Source of the DNA: Streptomyces sp. NRRL S-337
GTDB taxonomy: Bacteria; Actinomycetota; Actinomycetes; Streptomycetales; Streptomycetaceae
Direction of reading: 5' to 3'
DNA: 64,000 nucleotides
NCBI RefSeq assembly: GCF_000720175.1
Contig: NZ_JOIX01000039.1
Location: 6,881 to 70,880 of the forward strand
This document shows, one piece after another, positions 50,806 to 60,528 of this stretch. The translations under genes and the position numbers were made by a program. Under the pieces are notes generated by a model. That model did no database searches. It was given only the letters and a program-made list of their open reading frames with translations, and was not told the origin of the DNA. Position 1 is the first letter of the stretch, and each line of letters begins with the position of its first letter.

Positions 50806-51999
50806 TCACCTCCGCAGCAGCGTCACCACCGCCGCGCCGCCCAGGCCGATGTTGTGGGCCAGGCCCACGTGGGCGTCGGGGACCTGGCGGGCACCGGCCG
50901 TGCCGCGGAGTTGCCAGACGAGTTCGGCGGCCTGGGCGAGGCCGGTCGCGCCCAGGGGGTGGCCCTTCGAGATCAGGCCGCCGGACGGGTTGACCACCCA
51001 GCGGCCGCCGTACGTGGTGGCCCCGTCGGCGACCAGCTTCCCCGCCTCGCCGTCCGCGCACATGCCCAGCGCCTCGTAGGTCAGCAACTCGTTGATCGAG
51101 AAGCAGTCGTGCAGCTCGATGACGTCCACGTCCTCGATGCCGAGCCCGGACGCCTCGTAGACCTGCCGGGCGGCGGCCCGCGACATCGGCTTGCCGACGA
51201 CGTCGATGCAGGAGCCGGAGGCGAAGCTCTCCTCGGTGTCGGTGGTCATCGCCTGGGCGACGATCTCCACCGCCCGGTCGGCCAGTCCGTGCGTCCGGAC
51301 GAAGCGCTCGGAGGCGACCACCACCGCGGCCGCGCCGTCGGACGTCGGCGAGCACTGGAGCTTGGTCAGCGGGCGGTGGATGACCTTGGCTGCCAGCACC
51401 TCCTCGACCGTGTGGACGTCCTGGAACTGGGCGCGGGGGTTGTGCGCGGAATGCCGGTGGTTCTTGGCGCCGACCGCGGCCAGTTGCTCGGCCGTGGTGC
51501 CGTACCTCGCCATGTGCTCGCGGGCCGCGTTGCCGAAGATCTGAGCGGTGGGCGGGGTCCGCTCGAAACCGTGCGCGGCCGCCATGACGCCGTAGTGGCG
51601 GGCGACCGGGGAAGCGGCGAAATCGCCTCCCCCCGCACCGCCGCCCAGCGCGCCGCGCTTCATCTTCTCGAAGCCGAGCGCCAGCACACAGTCGTTGAGG
51701 CCCGAGGCGACGAACTGACGGGCCATCATCAGCGCGGTCGAGCCGGTGGCGCAGTTGTTGTTGACGTTGTAGACGGGGACGCCGGTCAGGCCCAGCTCGT
51801 ACGCGGCGCGCTGACCGGCCGTGGACGGCTGGTGGCAGAAGCCGACCGGCACCTGCTCGACGGCGTCGTAGCCGATCCCGGCGTCCGCGAGCGCCGCCTC
51901 GCCCGCCTCCTTGGCCATGTCCCAGTACTGCCACTCGCGGGTCTCGGGCTTCTCGAAGTGCGTCATCCCTACGCCGACGAGGTACGCCGTGCCTGCCAT
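50806..51999 (-). CDS. Thiolase / SCP-x-type lipid-transfer acetyltransferase
   Basis: 397 residues. Nucleophile Cys in [12 protein letters not shown], His in [11 protein letters not shown] and GHPLGATG with a C-terminal glycine-rich [10 protein letters not shown]. This is the non-decarboxylating SCP-x/Ltp branch used in fatty-acid and steroid side-chain degradation, where some members are aldolases or thiolases working with a DUF35 partner; none is visible here. It lies 104 bases downstream of the fused acyl-CoA dehydrogenase on the same strand, so the two probably form an operon behind the KstR-type box at 54311. ATG 51999 follows AGGAGG. Confidence 0.92.
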   Translation of the reverse strand: MAGTAYLVGVGMTHFEKPETREWQYWDMAKEAGEAALADAGIGYDAVEQVPVGFCHQPSTAGQRAAYELGLTGVPVYNVNNNCATGSTALMMARQFVASGLNDCVLALGFEKMKRGALGGGAGGGDFAASPVARHYGVMAAAHGFERTPPTAQIFGNAAREHMARYGTTAEQLAAVGAKNHRHSAHNPRAQFQDVHTVEEVLAAKVIHRPLTKLQCSPTSDGAAAVVVASERFVRTHGLADRAVEIVAQAMTTDTEESFASGSCIDVVGKPMSRAAARQVYEASGLGIEDVDVIELHDCFSINELLTYEALGMCADGEAGKLVADGATTYGGRWVVNPSGGLISKGHPLGATGLAQAAELVWQLRGTAGARQVPDAHVGLAHNIGLGGAAVVTLLRR

Positions 52000-52103
52000 A
52001 CAGGTCCTCCTGGTGAGTCATCGGCATCGTGCAGATCGTGCAGATGGTCCAGATCGTGCGGGGGCCCGGGCCCGATGAAGGGGTGAAATCCCCTGTGGTC
52101 GGG

Positions 52104-54299
52104 TCAGATCAGCGGGCGGGGCTCCGGGTCGCGGGGCAGCCCGAGCAGCCGCTCGGCGACGACGTTCCGCTGCACCTGGGTGGTGCCGCCGGCGATGGTC
52201 AGGCAGCGCGACATCAAGAAGCCGTGCAGGGCGCGTTCGCCGGCGCCCTCGCGCACCGCGCCGTCCGGGCCGAGCAGTTCCAGCGCCAGTTCGGCGACCT
52301 TCTGCTGGTGCGGGGTCTGCACCAGCTTGCGGATGCTGGCGCCGGCGCCCGGTTCGAGGCCGGAGACCTGCTGGAGCGTGGTGCGCAGCGTGAGGCAGGC
52401 CAGGGCGTGCGCCTCGGCGGCCAGGGCGCCCACCCGGGCCCGTACCGAGCCGTCGAGGCCGGCGGTGCGGTCCAGGAGCGCGGTCAGTCCGGTGTCGAAG
52501 GTCAACTGGTCGGCCATGTGGACGCGTTCGTTGTCCAGGGTGGTACGGGCCACCTTCCAGCCGTTACCGGTCTCGCCGACCACCGCGTCGGCCGGCAGCA
52601 GTACGTCGTCGAAGTAGACCTCGCTGAAAAGTGCCTCGCCGGTGATCTCCTTCAGCGGGCGGACGTCGATCCCGGGGGTCTTCATGTCGACGGCGAAGAA
52701 GGTCAGCCCCTTGTGTTTGGGAGCGTCCGGGTCGGTGCGGGCGAGCAGGATGCCGTGGTCGGCCCACTGGGCGGCCGAGGTCCACACCTTCTGTCCGTTG
52801 ATCCGCCAGCCGGGGCCGTCGGGGCCGTCCACCCGCTCGGCGCGGGTGCGCAGGCCGGCCAGGTCCGACCCGGCCTCCGGTTCGGAGAACAGCTGGCACC
52901 ACCGCATCTCCCCGCGCAGCGACGGCATCAGATAGCGCTGCTGCTGCTCGGCGGTGCCGTGGGCGAGCAGGGAGGGCACCACCCAGGTGGCGATGCCCAG
53001 ATCGCTGACGGTGACCCCGGCGGCGGCCAGTTCCTGCTGGACGGCCAGCTGCTGGACGGGGCCGGCGCCGAGCCCGTAGGGCGCAGGGAGGTGCGGTGCG
53101 GCGTATCCGGTGGGGGCCAGCTCGCGGCGGACGGCCGCGGGGTCCAAGCCGCGCACCCGGTCGATGACCTCGCGGGCCTCGGCGCGGAACTGCTCGGCGG
53201 CGGCCGGGAGTTCGAGGCGCAGCGGGCGGCGGGCGCCGTCGACGGCATAGGCGGCGGCGCGCAGCCGGTGGGTGTCGCCGGCGCCGAGCAGCTGGCGGGC
53301 CACGGTCGCCCGGCGCAGGTGCAGATGGGCGTCGTGTTCCCAGGTGAAGCCGATGCCACCGAGGATCTGGATGCAGTCCTTGGCGCAGCTGAAGGCGGCG
53401 TCGAGGGCGGTGGCGGTGGCGAGGGCGGCGACCAGCCCGCGGACCTCGGGCGGCTCGCGGTGGGCGCGGGCCGCGTCCCAGACCAGGGCGCGGGCCTGTT
53501 CGCAGCGGACGAGCATGTCGGCGCAGAGGTGCTTGACGGCCTGGAACTGGCCGATGGGGCGGCCGAACTGCTCGCGGACCCGGGCGTGTTGGGTGGCGGT
53601 GGCGAGGGCCCAGGCAGCCGTCCCGCAGCTCTCGGCCGCGTACAGCACCCCGGCCAGGTCGCGGACGAGCGCGGCGTCGATCGCCACCAGCCGGTCCGCG
53701 GGCACCGGGACGCCGTCCGCCCGGACCTCGGCGGTGGGCCGGGTCGGGTCGGCGCCGTCCTGGACGCGTACGGTCAGCGCCGCGGCGTCGACGGCGAGGT
53801 GGACGGTCCCGGTGGGGGCCCGCGCGGCGAGCACGAGGAGGTCGGCGTCGGCCCCGGCGAGGACCGGCGGCGCGGTGCCGTCGAGGCGGTAACCGTCGGG
53901 CACCCGGGTGGCGGTGAGCGTGCCGGGGCCGAGCGCCACGGCGCCGATCAGCTCGCCGGTGGCGAGGGCCCGTACGAGGTGCCGGTGCGCGCCGCCGTGG
54001 TGGAGCAGCGCGGCGGCGAGAACGGTGGGCAGGTACGGGCCGGGGAGTGCGGCGCGGCCCAGTTCCTCAAGGACCACGGCGAGGTCCAGGAGATCGCCGC
54101 CGCCCCCGCCGTCGGCCTCGGGGAGGTGGAGGCCGAGCAGGCCCTGGGCGGCGAGGCCGTCCCAGTGGGCGGGGCGCCCGGGGCGGGCGGGTGCGCTGTC
54201 GAGGAGTGTGCGGACCTCTTCGGGCGGTACGGCCCGGCGGGCCCAGCCGCCCGCCGCCTCGGCCAGGTCGCGGTGGTCCGGTGTGATTCCGATGCCCAT
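52104..54299 (-). CDS. Fused two-domain acyl-CoA dehydrogenase (FadE34-like)
   Basis: 731 residues made of two acyl-CoA dehydrogenase units. The N-terminal unit (about 1-380) keeps the FAD/CoA fold with RVREQFGRPIGQFQAVKHLCAD and the QILGGIGFTWEHDAH motif. The C-terminal unit (about 385-731) has FSEPEAGSDLA, GQKVWTSAAQWAD and the final AGGTTQVQRNVVAERLLG. Mycobacterial FadE34 (ChsE3), a steroid side-chain dehydrogenase of about 711 residues adjacent to kstR, has this same fusion. It would introduce the trans-2 double bond. ATG 54299 lies 12 bases after a KstR-type box, so repression by steric block is expected. Confidence 0.92.
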   Translation of the reverse strand: MGIGITPDHRDLAEAAGGWARRAVPPEEVRTLLDSAPARPGRPAHWDGLAAQGLLGLHLPEADGGGGGDLLDLAVVLEELGRAALPGPYLPTVLAAALLHHGGAHRHLVRALATGELIGAVALGPGTLTATRVPDGYRLDGTAPPVLAGADADLLVLAARAPTGTVHLAVDAAALTVRVQDGADPTRPTAEVRADGVPVPADRLVAIDAALVRDLAGVLYAAESCGTAAWALATATQHARVREQFGRPIGQFQAVKHLCADMLVRCEQARALVWDAARAHREPPEVRGLVAALATATALDAAFSCAKDCIQILGGIGFTWEHDAHLHLRRATVARQLLGAGDTHRLRAAAYAVDGARRPLRLELPAAAEQFRAEAREVIDRVRGLDPAAVRRELAPTGYAAPHLPAPYGLGAGPVQQLAVQQELAAAGVTVSDLGIATWVVPSLLAHGTAEQQQRYLMPSLRGEMRWCQLFSEPEAGSDLAGLRTRAERVDGPDGPGWRINGQKVWTSAAQWADHGILLARTDPDAPKHKGLTFFAVDMKTPGIDVRPLKEITGEALFSEVYFDDVLLPADAVVGETGNGWKVARTTLDNERVHMADQLTFDTGLTALLDRTAGLDGSVRARVGALAAEAHALACLTLRTTLQQVSGLEPGAGASIRKLVQTPHQQKVAELALELLGPDGAVREGAGERALHGFLMSRCLTIAGGTTQVQRNVVAERLLGLPRDPEPRPLI

Positions 54300-54310
54300 G
54301 CGGGGCAGAC

Positions 54311-54324
54311 TAGAACACGTTCCA
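54311..54324. promoter_or_regulatory. KstR-type operator at the acyl-CoA dehydrogenase start
   Basis: TAGAACACGTTCCA fits TnnAACnnGTTnnA. It ends 12 bases upstream of the dehydrogenase ATG at 54299, so it probably overlaps the transcription start. Confidence 0.75.
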
Positions 54325-54703
54325 ATCTGACGGAAGGTCAGGTGGGTCGGAATGTTCCGCCCGGCGGAACCCGGCGAGGGCGCCGCGGGGAACGGCCCGG
54401 CGGCGGACAGGAAACGGTCCGGTGAATTCCGGTACGGAATGCCATTCGCCCGCCCGACGGTTTCCCGCGCCGGCGGTTTCCCTCCCGGCGGTTTCCACCC
54501 CCGCGGGTCCCGCACCTTTCCCGTTTCCGGACATCCGGGAAACGTCCGGCGATAAACCGGCGGGAGCGGCCGGAAATCCGCCCGCGCGACTCCCCCGCAC
54601 CGCCCGGCCGGCCGGAAAGCCGCACGAAATGCGAACCCCCGCACGGCCACCTCCGGCCCGTACGGCACGATGAGCCCTCCCACCGCACCACCAGGAGGAA
54701 GCC
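54325..54703. other. Intergenic with short 15-bp repeats, no supported gene
   Basis: About 380 bases between divergent genes. Three units of the form CGGCGGTTTCCC occur with 15-base period at about 54454-54498. Short frames here lack codon bias. No strong hairpin. Confidence 0.45.
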
Positions 54704-55369
54704 ATGTCCGCTCCCACGGCGCCGACCGCCCCGCAGCCGGAGATCCTCGCCGCGTTCGAGGCGGCGAAGGGCTTCATGCCCGTGGACGAGGGGCTCGCGC
54801 TGTACGCGGCGGCGGCCGGGGCGGCGCGGCTGGGGCTGCCGCTGGTGGAGGTCGGCACGTACTGCGGCCGGTCGACCCTGCTGCTCGCCGACGCGGCGCG
54901 GGCCGCCGGGGTGACGGCCGTCACGGTGGACCACCACCGGGGCAGCGAGGAGCAGCAGCCCGGCTGGGACTACCACGACCCGTCCGTCGTGGACCCCGAG
55001 GTCGGCCGGATGGACACCCTGCCCACGTTCCGCCGGACCCTGCACGCGGCCGGACTGGAGGACCACGTGATCGCGGTCGTGGGCCGTTCCCCGCAGGTCG
55101 CGGCCGTGTGGGGGCGGCCGGTCGGGCTGGTCTTCATCGACGGCGGGCACACCGACGAGCACGCCACCGCCGACTACGAGGGCTGGGCGCCGCACGTGGC
55201 GCAGGACGGGCTGCTGGTCATCCACGACGTGCACCCGCACCCCGAGGACGAGTTCACCGGCCAGGCGCCGTACCGGATCTATCTGCGCGCACTGGCCTCC
55301 GGGGCGTTCACCGAGGTCTCGGCGCAGGGGACGCTGCGGGTGCTGCGGCGCACCGGCCCCGGCAGCTGA
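54704..55369 (+). CDS. Class I SAM-dependent methyltransferase
   Basis: 221 residues of the Methyltransf_24-like group: PLVEVGTYCGRSTLLLADAA (SAM loop, G-x-Y/F-x-G-x-S/T), AVTVDHHRGSEEQQPGWDY, GLVFIDGGHTDEHATADYEGW and LLVIHDVH. These are usually O-methyltransferase-like with a metal-binding Asp/His near FIDGGHT. An AGGAGGAA precedes ATG 54704. The amidase gene follows 27 bases after its stop on the same strand, so cotranscription is possible. Substrate unknown. Confidence 0.88.
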   Translation: MSAPTAPTAPQPEILAAFEAAKGFMPVDEGLALYAAAAGAARLGLPLVEVGTYCGRSTLLLADAARAAGVTAVTVDHHRGSEEQQPGWDYHDPSVVDPEVGRMDTLPTFRRTLHAAGLEDHVIAVVGRSPQVAAVWGRPVGLVFIDGGHTDEHATADYEGWAPHVAQDGLLVIHDVHPHPEDEFTGQAPYRIYLRALASGAFTEVSAQGTLRVLRRTGPGS

Positions 55370-55396
55370 TCCGGGCCGCGGGCTACCATCGCGGAG

Positions 55397-56341
55397 ATGT
55401 CGAACGGCAGCACCTTCCCCCCGCCCCGCCGCCGGCGCGGCACCGTACTCCTGGTGCTGGCCGCCGTGGCCCTGGTCACCGTCGGCGGCTGGCTGTTCTG
55501 GCGGCAGGCGGGCGGCCACGGCGGCCCGACGGCCCGGGACGGCTCGCCGGCGCCCGGCCGGACGGCGGGCAGCGACCACGGCGGCGGCAGCGGCACCGGC
55601 GGCGCCCCGGACGGGCGTACGGGCCACGGCGCCACCCCTCGTCCGGACGGCAAGGGCGATCCGCACGGCAGCCTCAAGGGCAAGACCGTGCTGATCGACC
55701 CCGGGCACAATCCGCACAACAGCCGGCACACCGGGCAGATCGCCCGGCTGGTGAACATCGGCACCGCACGCAAGGAGTGCGACACGACCGGCACCGCCAC
55801 CAACGGCGGCTACCCGGAGGCGTCGTTCACCCTGGACGTGGCCCGCCGGGTCCGCACCCTCCTGGAACACCAGGGCGCCAAGGTCGTCCTCACCCAGGAC
55901 GGCGACCGGTCGTACGGGCCGTGCGTGGACGAGCGGGCGGCGATCGGCAACAAGGCGCACGCGGACGCCGCGGTCTCCGTCCACGCCGACGGCTCGGCCG
56001 CCGGCAACCGCGGCTTCCACGTCATCCTGCCCGCCCGGGTCACCGCCGGCCCGGCGGACACCACCGCGATCACCGGCCCGTCGCGGCAGCTGGGCGAGCG
56101 GCTGGCCGACCGCTTCCGGGCGGTAACCGGAAGTTCGCCGTCCAATTACATCGGCGGCGGCACCGGACTGGACGTCCGCGGCGACCTCGGCGGGCTCAAC
56201 CTCTCCACGGTGCCGAAGGTGTTCATCGAGTGCGGCAATATGCGCGACCCCAAGGACGCCGCGCAATTGACCGACGGAGGGTGGCGGCAAAAAGCGGCTC
56301 GTGGGATCACCGAGGGCATTACGGACTTCCTGACGCGCTGA
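55397..56341 (+). CDS. N-acetylmuramoyl-L-alanine amidase (Amidase_3), membrane-anchored
   Basis: 314 residues. A short basic cytoplasmic start is followed by one membrane helix (GTVLLVLAAVALVTVGGWLF, about 15-34), a Gly/Pro/Asp-rich linker and the zinc amidase domain from about 95. Zinc ligands: H in LIDPGHN, E in GGYPEASF and H in VSVHADG; the catalytic Glu is in FIECGNMRD. It cleaves the amide bond between muramic acid and the peptide, acting at the outer face of the membrane in wall turnover. An N-terminal signal anchor rather than a cleaved signal is likely. Confidence 0.93.
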   Translation: MSNGSTFPPPRRRRGTVLLVLAAVALVTVGGWLFWRQAGGHGGPTARDGSPAPGRTAGSDHGGGSGTGGAPDGRTGHGATPRPDGKGDPHGSLKGKTVLIDPGHNPHNSRHTGQIARLVNIGTARKECDTTGTATNGGYPEASFTLDVARRVRTLLEHQGAKVVLTQDGDRSYGPCVDERAAIGNKAHADAAVSVHADGSAAGNRGFHVILPARVTAGPADTTAITGPSRQLGERLADRFRAVTGSSPSNYIGGGTGLDVRGDLGGLNLSTVPKVFIECGNMRDPKDAAQLTDGGWRQKAARGITEGITDFLTR

Positions 56342-56509
56342 CCACCTACGACGTCCGCGGCCCCGGCCGATAACGCATCGAAACCAACAGGCCGACCCGC
56401 CGGATTCGGCGATAGGTTCCCCTTTACGATGGGTGGTCACCGCCGTGCCTCGCACCGCGCGCACCGCGACAGCGACGAATAGACCACGAAAGAGACAAAG
56501 GACCCTTAC

Positions 56510-57358
56510 GTGAACATCCGCTCCCTCACTAGAGGCGACGGCGTGGTGATCGGAGCAGCGGTGTTGCTGTTCATCGCCTCGTTCCTCGGCCTCACCGGCG
56601 CCCCGGACTGCACCGGCCCGCTCGCCAAGTACTGCGAGGCGCAGGACTACAGCAGCTCCAACGCCTGGAGCTCGGTCTCCGTGCTCATGAGCCTGTTCCT
56701 GGCCGGTGTGATCGGCGCGGCGATCATCGTCATCAGCCGTGCGCTGCCGCAGCCGCGCAAGATCGCCGGTCTGGACCTCGGCCAGTTCGGCGTGGCGCTG
56801 ACCATCTTCGCGGCGTGGACGGCGTTCTGGGACATCATCGACACCCCCAGCGCCGGCGCCGGCCTGATCGTGGGTCTGATCGCCGCGCTGGTGCTGGCCG
56901 GCGGCGCGGTCGCCGGTCCGCTCGTGCCGGCGCTGAAGGCCGAGCTGATCGGCGCGCCCACGCCGCCGGCCGCCCCGTACGGCGCGGGCCCCAACCCGGG
57001 CTACGGCTACCCCGGCGCCCAGCAGCAGGCGGCGGGCCAGGGGTACGGCTACCCGGGCCCGGGCGGCCAGCAGCAGACCGGCCAGATGCCCGGTCAGCCG
57101 GCGGCCGACGCCACGGCCGGCGGCGCGGCGGGCGCGACCCCCGCGGCCGGCGCCTCGGCGGACTTCGCCCCGTTCTGGTTCGCGGTCCCGGTCGCCCGCC
57201 CGCTGTACGGCGAGGACGGTTCGCCCTCGCCGATCGCCGAACTGGCGCCCGGCACCTGGTACCTGGCGGTGGAGCAGCGCGGCCAGGCGCTGATCGCGCA
57301 GACCCAGGACGGCCGGCGCGGCGTCCTGCAGGACACCACCGGCATCCAGCGGGGCTGA
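56510..57358 (+). CDS. DUF5336-like membrane protein
   Basis: 282 residues. Four hydrophobic helices (about 12-28, 55-78, 90-108 and 112-135) are followed by a Tyr/Gly/Gln/Pro-rich low-complexity linker (NPGYGYPGAQQQ repeats, about 160-200) and a short folded C-terminus (LAPGTWYLAVEQRGQALIAQ). Starts at GTG 56510 with AAAGGACC upstream. This arrangement is that of a Streptomyces family (DUF5336), function unknown, perhaps linked to cell-envelope growth. It appears monocistronic with its own promoter region of about 165 bases. Confidence 0.8.
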   Translation: MNIRSLTRGDGVVIGAAVLLFIASFLGLTGAPDCTGPLAKYCEAQDYSSSNAWSSVSVLMSLFLAGVIGAAIIVISRALPQPRKIAGLDLGQFGVALTIFAAWTAFWDIIDTPSAGAGLIVGLIAALVLAGGAVAGPLVPALKAELIGAPTPPAAPYGAGPNPGYGYPGAQQQAAGQGYGYPGPGGQQQTGQMPGQPAADATAGGAAGATPAAGASADFAPFWFAVPVARPLYGEDGSPSPIAELAPGTWYLAVEQRGQALIAQTQDGRRGVLQDTTGIQRG

Positions 57359-57469
57359 CCCGCCGCCCACCGTCCCCCAGCGGTCCTTCCACGGCCCCTC
57401 GCCTTCCGGCGGGGGGCCGTTGCGCTGCCCGCACACCGGCCGTACAGTGCGCCGCACCACAGCTGACTG

Positions 57470-57482
57470 ACTGAGCGTCAGT
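57470..57482. promoter_or_regulatory. Palindrome ACTGA-GCG-TCAGT upstream of F420 gene
   Basis: Perfect 5-3-5 dyad 51 bases before the oxidoreductase start. Possible TetR-type operator; no regulator assigned. Confidence 0.35.
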
Positions 57483-57532
57483 TACCTGGCTCATGCGGCG
57501 CGGACAGTCCCGTACGGAGAGAGGCGGTCACC

Positions 57533-58543
57533 ATGCGACTCGGTCTGGCACTGGGCTACTGGGGCCGCGGCCCCGACCCCCGGCACCTCGAACTCGCCCG
57601 CGAGGCCGAGCGCCTGGGCTACGACTCGGTGTGGACCGCGGAGGCGTGGGGCTCGGACGCGTTCACCGCCCTGACCTGGATCGCCGCGCACACCTCGCGG
57701 ATCAAACTCGGCACCGGCATCGTGCAGATGGCCGCCCGTACGCCCACCGCCACCGCCATGCAGGCGCTGACGCTGGACCATCTGTCCGGGGGCCGGATGC
57801 TGCTGGGCCTGGGGCTGTCCGGGCCGCAGGTCGTCGAGGGGTGGTACGGGCGGCCGTTCCCCAAGAGCCCGCTGGCCGCCACCCGCGAATACGTGGACGT
57901 GGTCCGCCAAGTGCTGCGCCGCGAGGGACCGGTGCGGTCCGACGGGCTGTTCCATCCGCTCCCCTACCGCGGCCCGGACGGCACCGGCCTGGGCAAACCG
58001 CTCAAGCCCATCACCCACCCGCTGCGCGCCGATCTGCCCCTCCTGTTGGGCGCGGAGGGGCCCAAGAACATCGCGCAGACCACCCGGATCGCGGACGGCT
58101 GGCTGCCGCTGTACTGGTCGCCGCGGCGCGCCGACGTCTACGCGGCGTCGCTGGCCGACGCTCCCGAGGGCTTTCTGATCGCCCCCATGGCGCGCGCCGT
58201 GGTCTGCGACGACGTCGCCGAGGGGCTGCTGCCCGTCAAGGCGATGCTCGGCTTCTACATCGGTGGGATGGGCCATGCGGCCAGGAACTTCCATGCCGAT
58301 CTGATGGCGCGGATGGGATACGAGGCCGAGGCGCGGCGGATCCAGGAACTGTTCCTCCAGGGCCGCAAGGAGGAGGCGGTGCTGGCCGTACCGGACGCCT
58401 TCGCGGACGAGATCTCGCTGGTCGGCCCGCGCGAACGGATCGCACAGCGGCTGGAGTTGTGGCGTACGGGCCCGGTCACCGACCTCCTGGTGACGGCGCC
58501 GGACCCGCATACGCTACGGGTGCTGGCCGAGCTGAACTCCTAA
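57533..58543 (+). CDS. LLM-class F420-dependent oxidoreductase
   Basis: 336 residues, luciferase-like monooxygenase fold. N-terminal MRLGLALGYWGRGPD with ELAREAERLGYDSVWTAE, then TSRIKLGTGIVQMAARTP, LDHLSGGRMLLGLGLSGPQV and the late IAQTTRIADGWLPLYW. These features fit the F420 (TIGR03559-like) subgroup rather than FMN. It would transfer a hydride to or from a lipid or secondary metabolite. ATG 57533 follows GAGAGAGGCGG. A short palindrome lies 51 bases upstream. It converges on the mycothiol-type gene with 16 bases between stops. Confidence 0.92.
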   Translation: MRLGLALGYWGRGPDPRHLELAREAERLGYDSVWTAEAWGSDAFTALTWIAAHTSRIKLGTGIVQMAARTPTATAMQALTLDHLSGGRMLLGLGLSGPQVVEGWYGRPFPKSPLAATREYVDVVRQVLRREGPVRSDGLFHPLPYRGPDGTGLGKPLKPITHPLRADLPLLLGAEGPKNIAQTTRIADGWLPLYWSPRRADVYAASLADAPEGFLIAPMARAVVCDDVAEGLLPVKAMLGFYIGGMGHAARNFHADLMARMGYEAEARRIQELFLQGRKEEAVLAVPDAFADEISLVGPRERIAQRLELWRTGPVTDLLVTAPDPHTLRVLAELNS

Positions 58544-58559
58544 CGGCCCGGCCGGCCGC

Positions 58560-59363
58560 TCACCCGAAGCTCGCCCACTGGAGCCACTGGTCGAGCACCG
58601 CACGCTCGCCCAGCACCTCCACCCGGTCGCTGTCGGCGGGCAGCCTGCGGTAGAGGACCAGGAGGGCGTCGGTGAGGCTGCCGCGCAGCGCGACCGCCGC
58701 CTTCTCGTGGGTGCGGCGGTGGGTGGGCGCCTCCCCCGTGAGGTCGAGCAGCCACTCGGCGTCCAGCTCGGGCGGGGCGTCGGTGGCATGGACGTGGATC
58801 GTCCGGCCGGGGCCGAATGCCTCGCGGCCGCGCTCGGCGAAGCGGGCCACCACCATCGGCAGTTCGCTGATCTGCAGCCACTCCTCCAGACAGTCCGCGG
58901 CGACCGGCGCCGGGAGGTCGAAGGGGACGCCGGCGGTCAGCGCGGCGTCGGCGCGGTGGATGACCGTCTCATGGACCATCCGGCGGGCCCAGAACCCCGC
59001 GTGGTGGGCCGTCGTCCAGCTCCACACCTTGGTATCGGGCCCGGCTTCCCGCAGCGCGGCCACGGTCTGCTCGACGCCCGCCGCCAGCCAGGCGTCCAGC
59101 GCCGCCGCGTCCTCGCCCTCGGGCCCGTCGCCCTCGGGGACGTCCGCATCGTCGACGTTCTCCGAGGCGCGGGTGGCGACGAGCGTGCCGACCCAGCGAT
59201 GCGCACCCCCGACGTGCCGGGCGAGATCGGCGAGCGTCCAGTCGGGGCAGGTCGGCACGGTCGCCGAGAGATCGGCGCTGCGCACGATCTTCCGGAACCC
59301 GGCGGTCTCGGCCAGGAGTTGGGCGCAGTATTCCTCGTGGGTGAGGGAGCCTTGAAGAGTCAT
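58560..59363 (-). CDS. Maleylpyruvate isomerase-family, mycothiol-dependent (DinB-like) protein
   Basis: 267 residues. The N-terminal DinB-fold has PTCPDWTLADLARHVGGAHRW with the metal His, and MVHETVIHRADAALTAG with the H-x-x-x-H ligand set. A C-terminal SCP-like domain reads TIHVHATDAPPELDAEW and RGSLTDALLVLYRRLPAD. In actinobacteria these enzymes use mycothiol as thiol cofactor for isomerisation or detoxification, or act as Zn-dependent thiol transferases. Start ATG 59363 lacks a ribosome binding site; ATG 59384 is an in-frame alternative. Probably monocistronic. Confidence 0.9.
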   Translation of the reverse strand: MTLQGSLTHEEYCAQLLAETAGFRKIVRSADLSATVPTCPDWTLADLARHVGGAHRWVGTLVATRASENVDDADVPEGDGPEGEDAAALDAWLAAGVEQTVAALREAGPDTKVWSWTTAHHAGFWARRMVHETVIHRADAALTAGVPFDLPAPVAADCLEEWLQISELPMVVARFAERGREAFGPGRTIHVHATDAPPELDAEWLLDLTGEAPTHRRTHEKAAVALRGSLTDALLVLYRRLPADSDRVEVLGERAVLDQWLQWASFG

Positions 59364-59457
59364 GGGCCGCACAGTAGTGCGCATCGCGGACCCGGGGCGT
59401 CCTCTTTGCCGGCGCGCCGGGTCCGCTGATGCCGTGCGGCCCACGGCCGCGCCGCGC

Positions 59458-60528
59458 CTATCGGCAGCAGTCCGGGTCGAGCCCCGTCGGCAGCCCCTCG
59501 CCGCCGAACACGAGGGTGGTCGCCTCGTCGCCGCCCACGGCCGCCACCGCGAGCAGCAGCGAACCGGCCGTCCAGGAGGTGCGTTCGCGCGGCCAGATCG
59601 CCTCGTCGTCGAAGACGTAGCCGGTCCAGTACATGCCGTCCTCGGCACGCAGGTGCTGGATCCACTTGAGGATCGCGACGGCCCGTTCGGACTCCCCCAT
59701 CGCCCACAGCGCGAGCGCCAGTTCCGCGCTCTCGCCGCCGGTGACCCAGGGGTTGGGCAGTACGCAGCGCACGCCCAGGCCGGGCACCACGAAGCGGTCC
59801 CATTCGGCGTCGATCCGGTCCCGGGCCGCCTGGCCGCGGACCGCGCCGCCGAGGATCGGGTAGTACCAGTCCATGGAGTAGCGGGCCTTGTCCAGGAACC
59901 GCTCGGGATGGCTGCGTATCGCGTGGCCGAGCCGGCCGGCCGCCAGCTCCCAGTCCGGCTGCGGCTCCTCGCGCTGTTCGGCGAGCGCCAGCGCGCAGCG
60001 CAGCGCCTGGTAGATGGAGGACGAGCCGGTCAGCAGCGCGTCGCGGACCGGGGTGCCGTCGTCCTCCCGCTTCCAGCCGATCTCCCCGCCGGGCTGCTGC
60101 AGTTCGAGGACGTACTCGATCGCGGAGTGGACCGCGGGCCACATCCGGTCGAGGAAGGCCTCGTCGCCGGTGGACAGGTAGTGGTGCCAGACGCCGACCG
60201 CGATGTAGGCGCAGAAGTTGGTCTCCCGGCCGCGGTCGGTGGGCGCCTCGGCGTCCCCGTCGGCGTAGGCCGCGTACCAGGACCCGTCCGGGTTCTGGTG
60301 CCGCACCAGCCAGTCGTACGCGGCCTCGGCGCGCTCGTGTTCGCCGGCCGCGTCCAGGGCCATGGCGGCCTCGGTGTGGTCCCACGGGTCGAGGTGGTGG
60401 CCCCGGAACCACGGGATGGCGCCGTCCGTGCGCTGGGTCGCGAGGATGCCCTCGACCGTACGGGCGGCCTCTTCGGCGGTGAGCACCCCCGGCAGGACGA
60501 GCCGTTCGGTACGCCCGGGACTCGTCAC
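59458..60528 (-). CDS. Alpha/alpha-toroid (prenyltransferase/squalene-cyclase-like) protein
   Basis: 356 residues, GTG start at 60528 overlapping the methyltransferase stop as GTGA. QW-like repeats recur (LATQRTDGAIPW, VRHQNPDGSWYA, LELQQPGGEIGW), the signature of the toroidal fold shared by terpene cyclases, prenyltransferases and some glycoside hydrolases. No DxDD cyclase acid is seen; DPWDHTEAAMAL aligns better with glycoside-hydrolase-like members. Third gene of the glycosyltransferase, methyltransferase, toroid operon. It may process a polyprenyl or glycan part of the same product. Annotated in relatives as prenyltransferase, without proof. Confidence 0.85.
   Translation of the reverse strand: MTSPGRTERLVLPGVLTAEEAARTVEGILATQRTDGAIPWFRGHHLDPWDHTEAAMALDAAGEHERAEAAYDWLVRHQNPDGSWYAAYADGDAEAPTDRGRETNFCAYIAVGVWHHYLSTGDEAFLDRMWPAVHSAIEYVLELQQPGGEIGWKREDDGTPVRDALLTGSSSIYQALRCALALAEQREEPQPDWELAAGRLGHAIRSHPERFLDKARYSMDWYYPILGGAVRGQAARDRIDAEWDRFVVPGLGVRCVLPNPWVTGGESAELALALWAMGESERAVAILKWIQHLRAEDGMYWTGYVFDDEAIWPRERTSWTAGSLLLAVAAVGGDEATTLVFGGEGLPTGLDPDCCR

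Noticed and set aside
54338..57460. Open frame of about 1040 codons antisense to the methyltransferase, amidase and DUF5336 genes
   Set aside because: Val/Gly/Arg-rich shadow; the three plus-strand genes have clear motifs.
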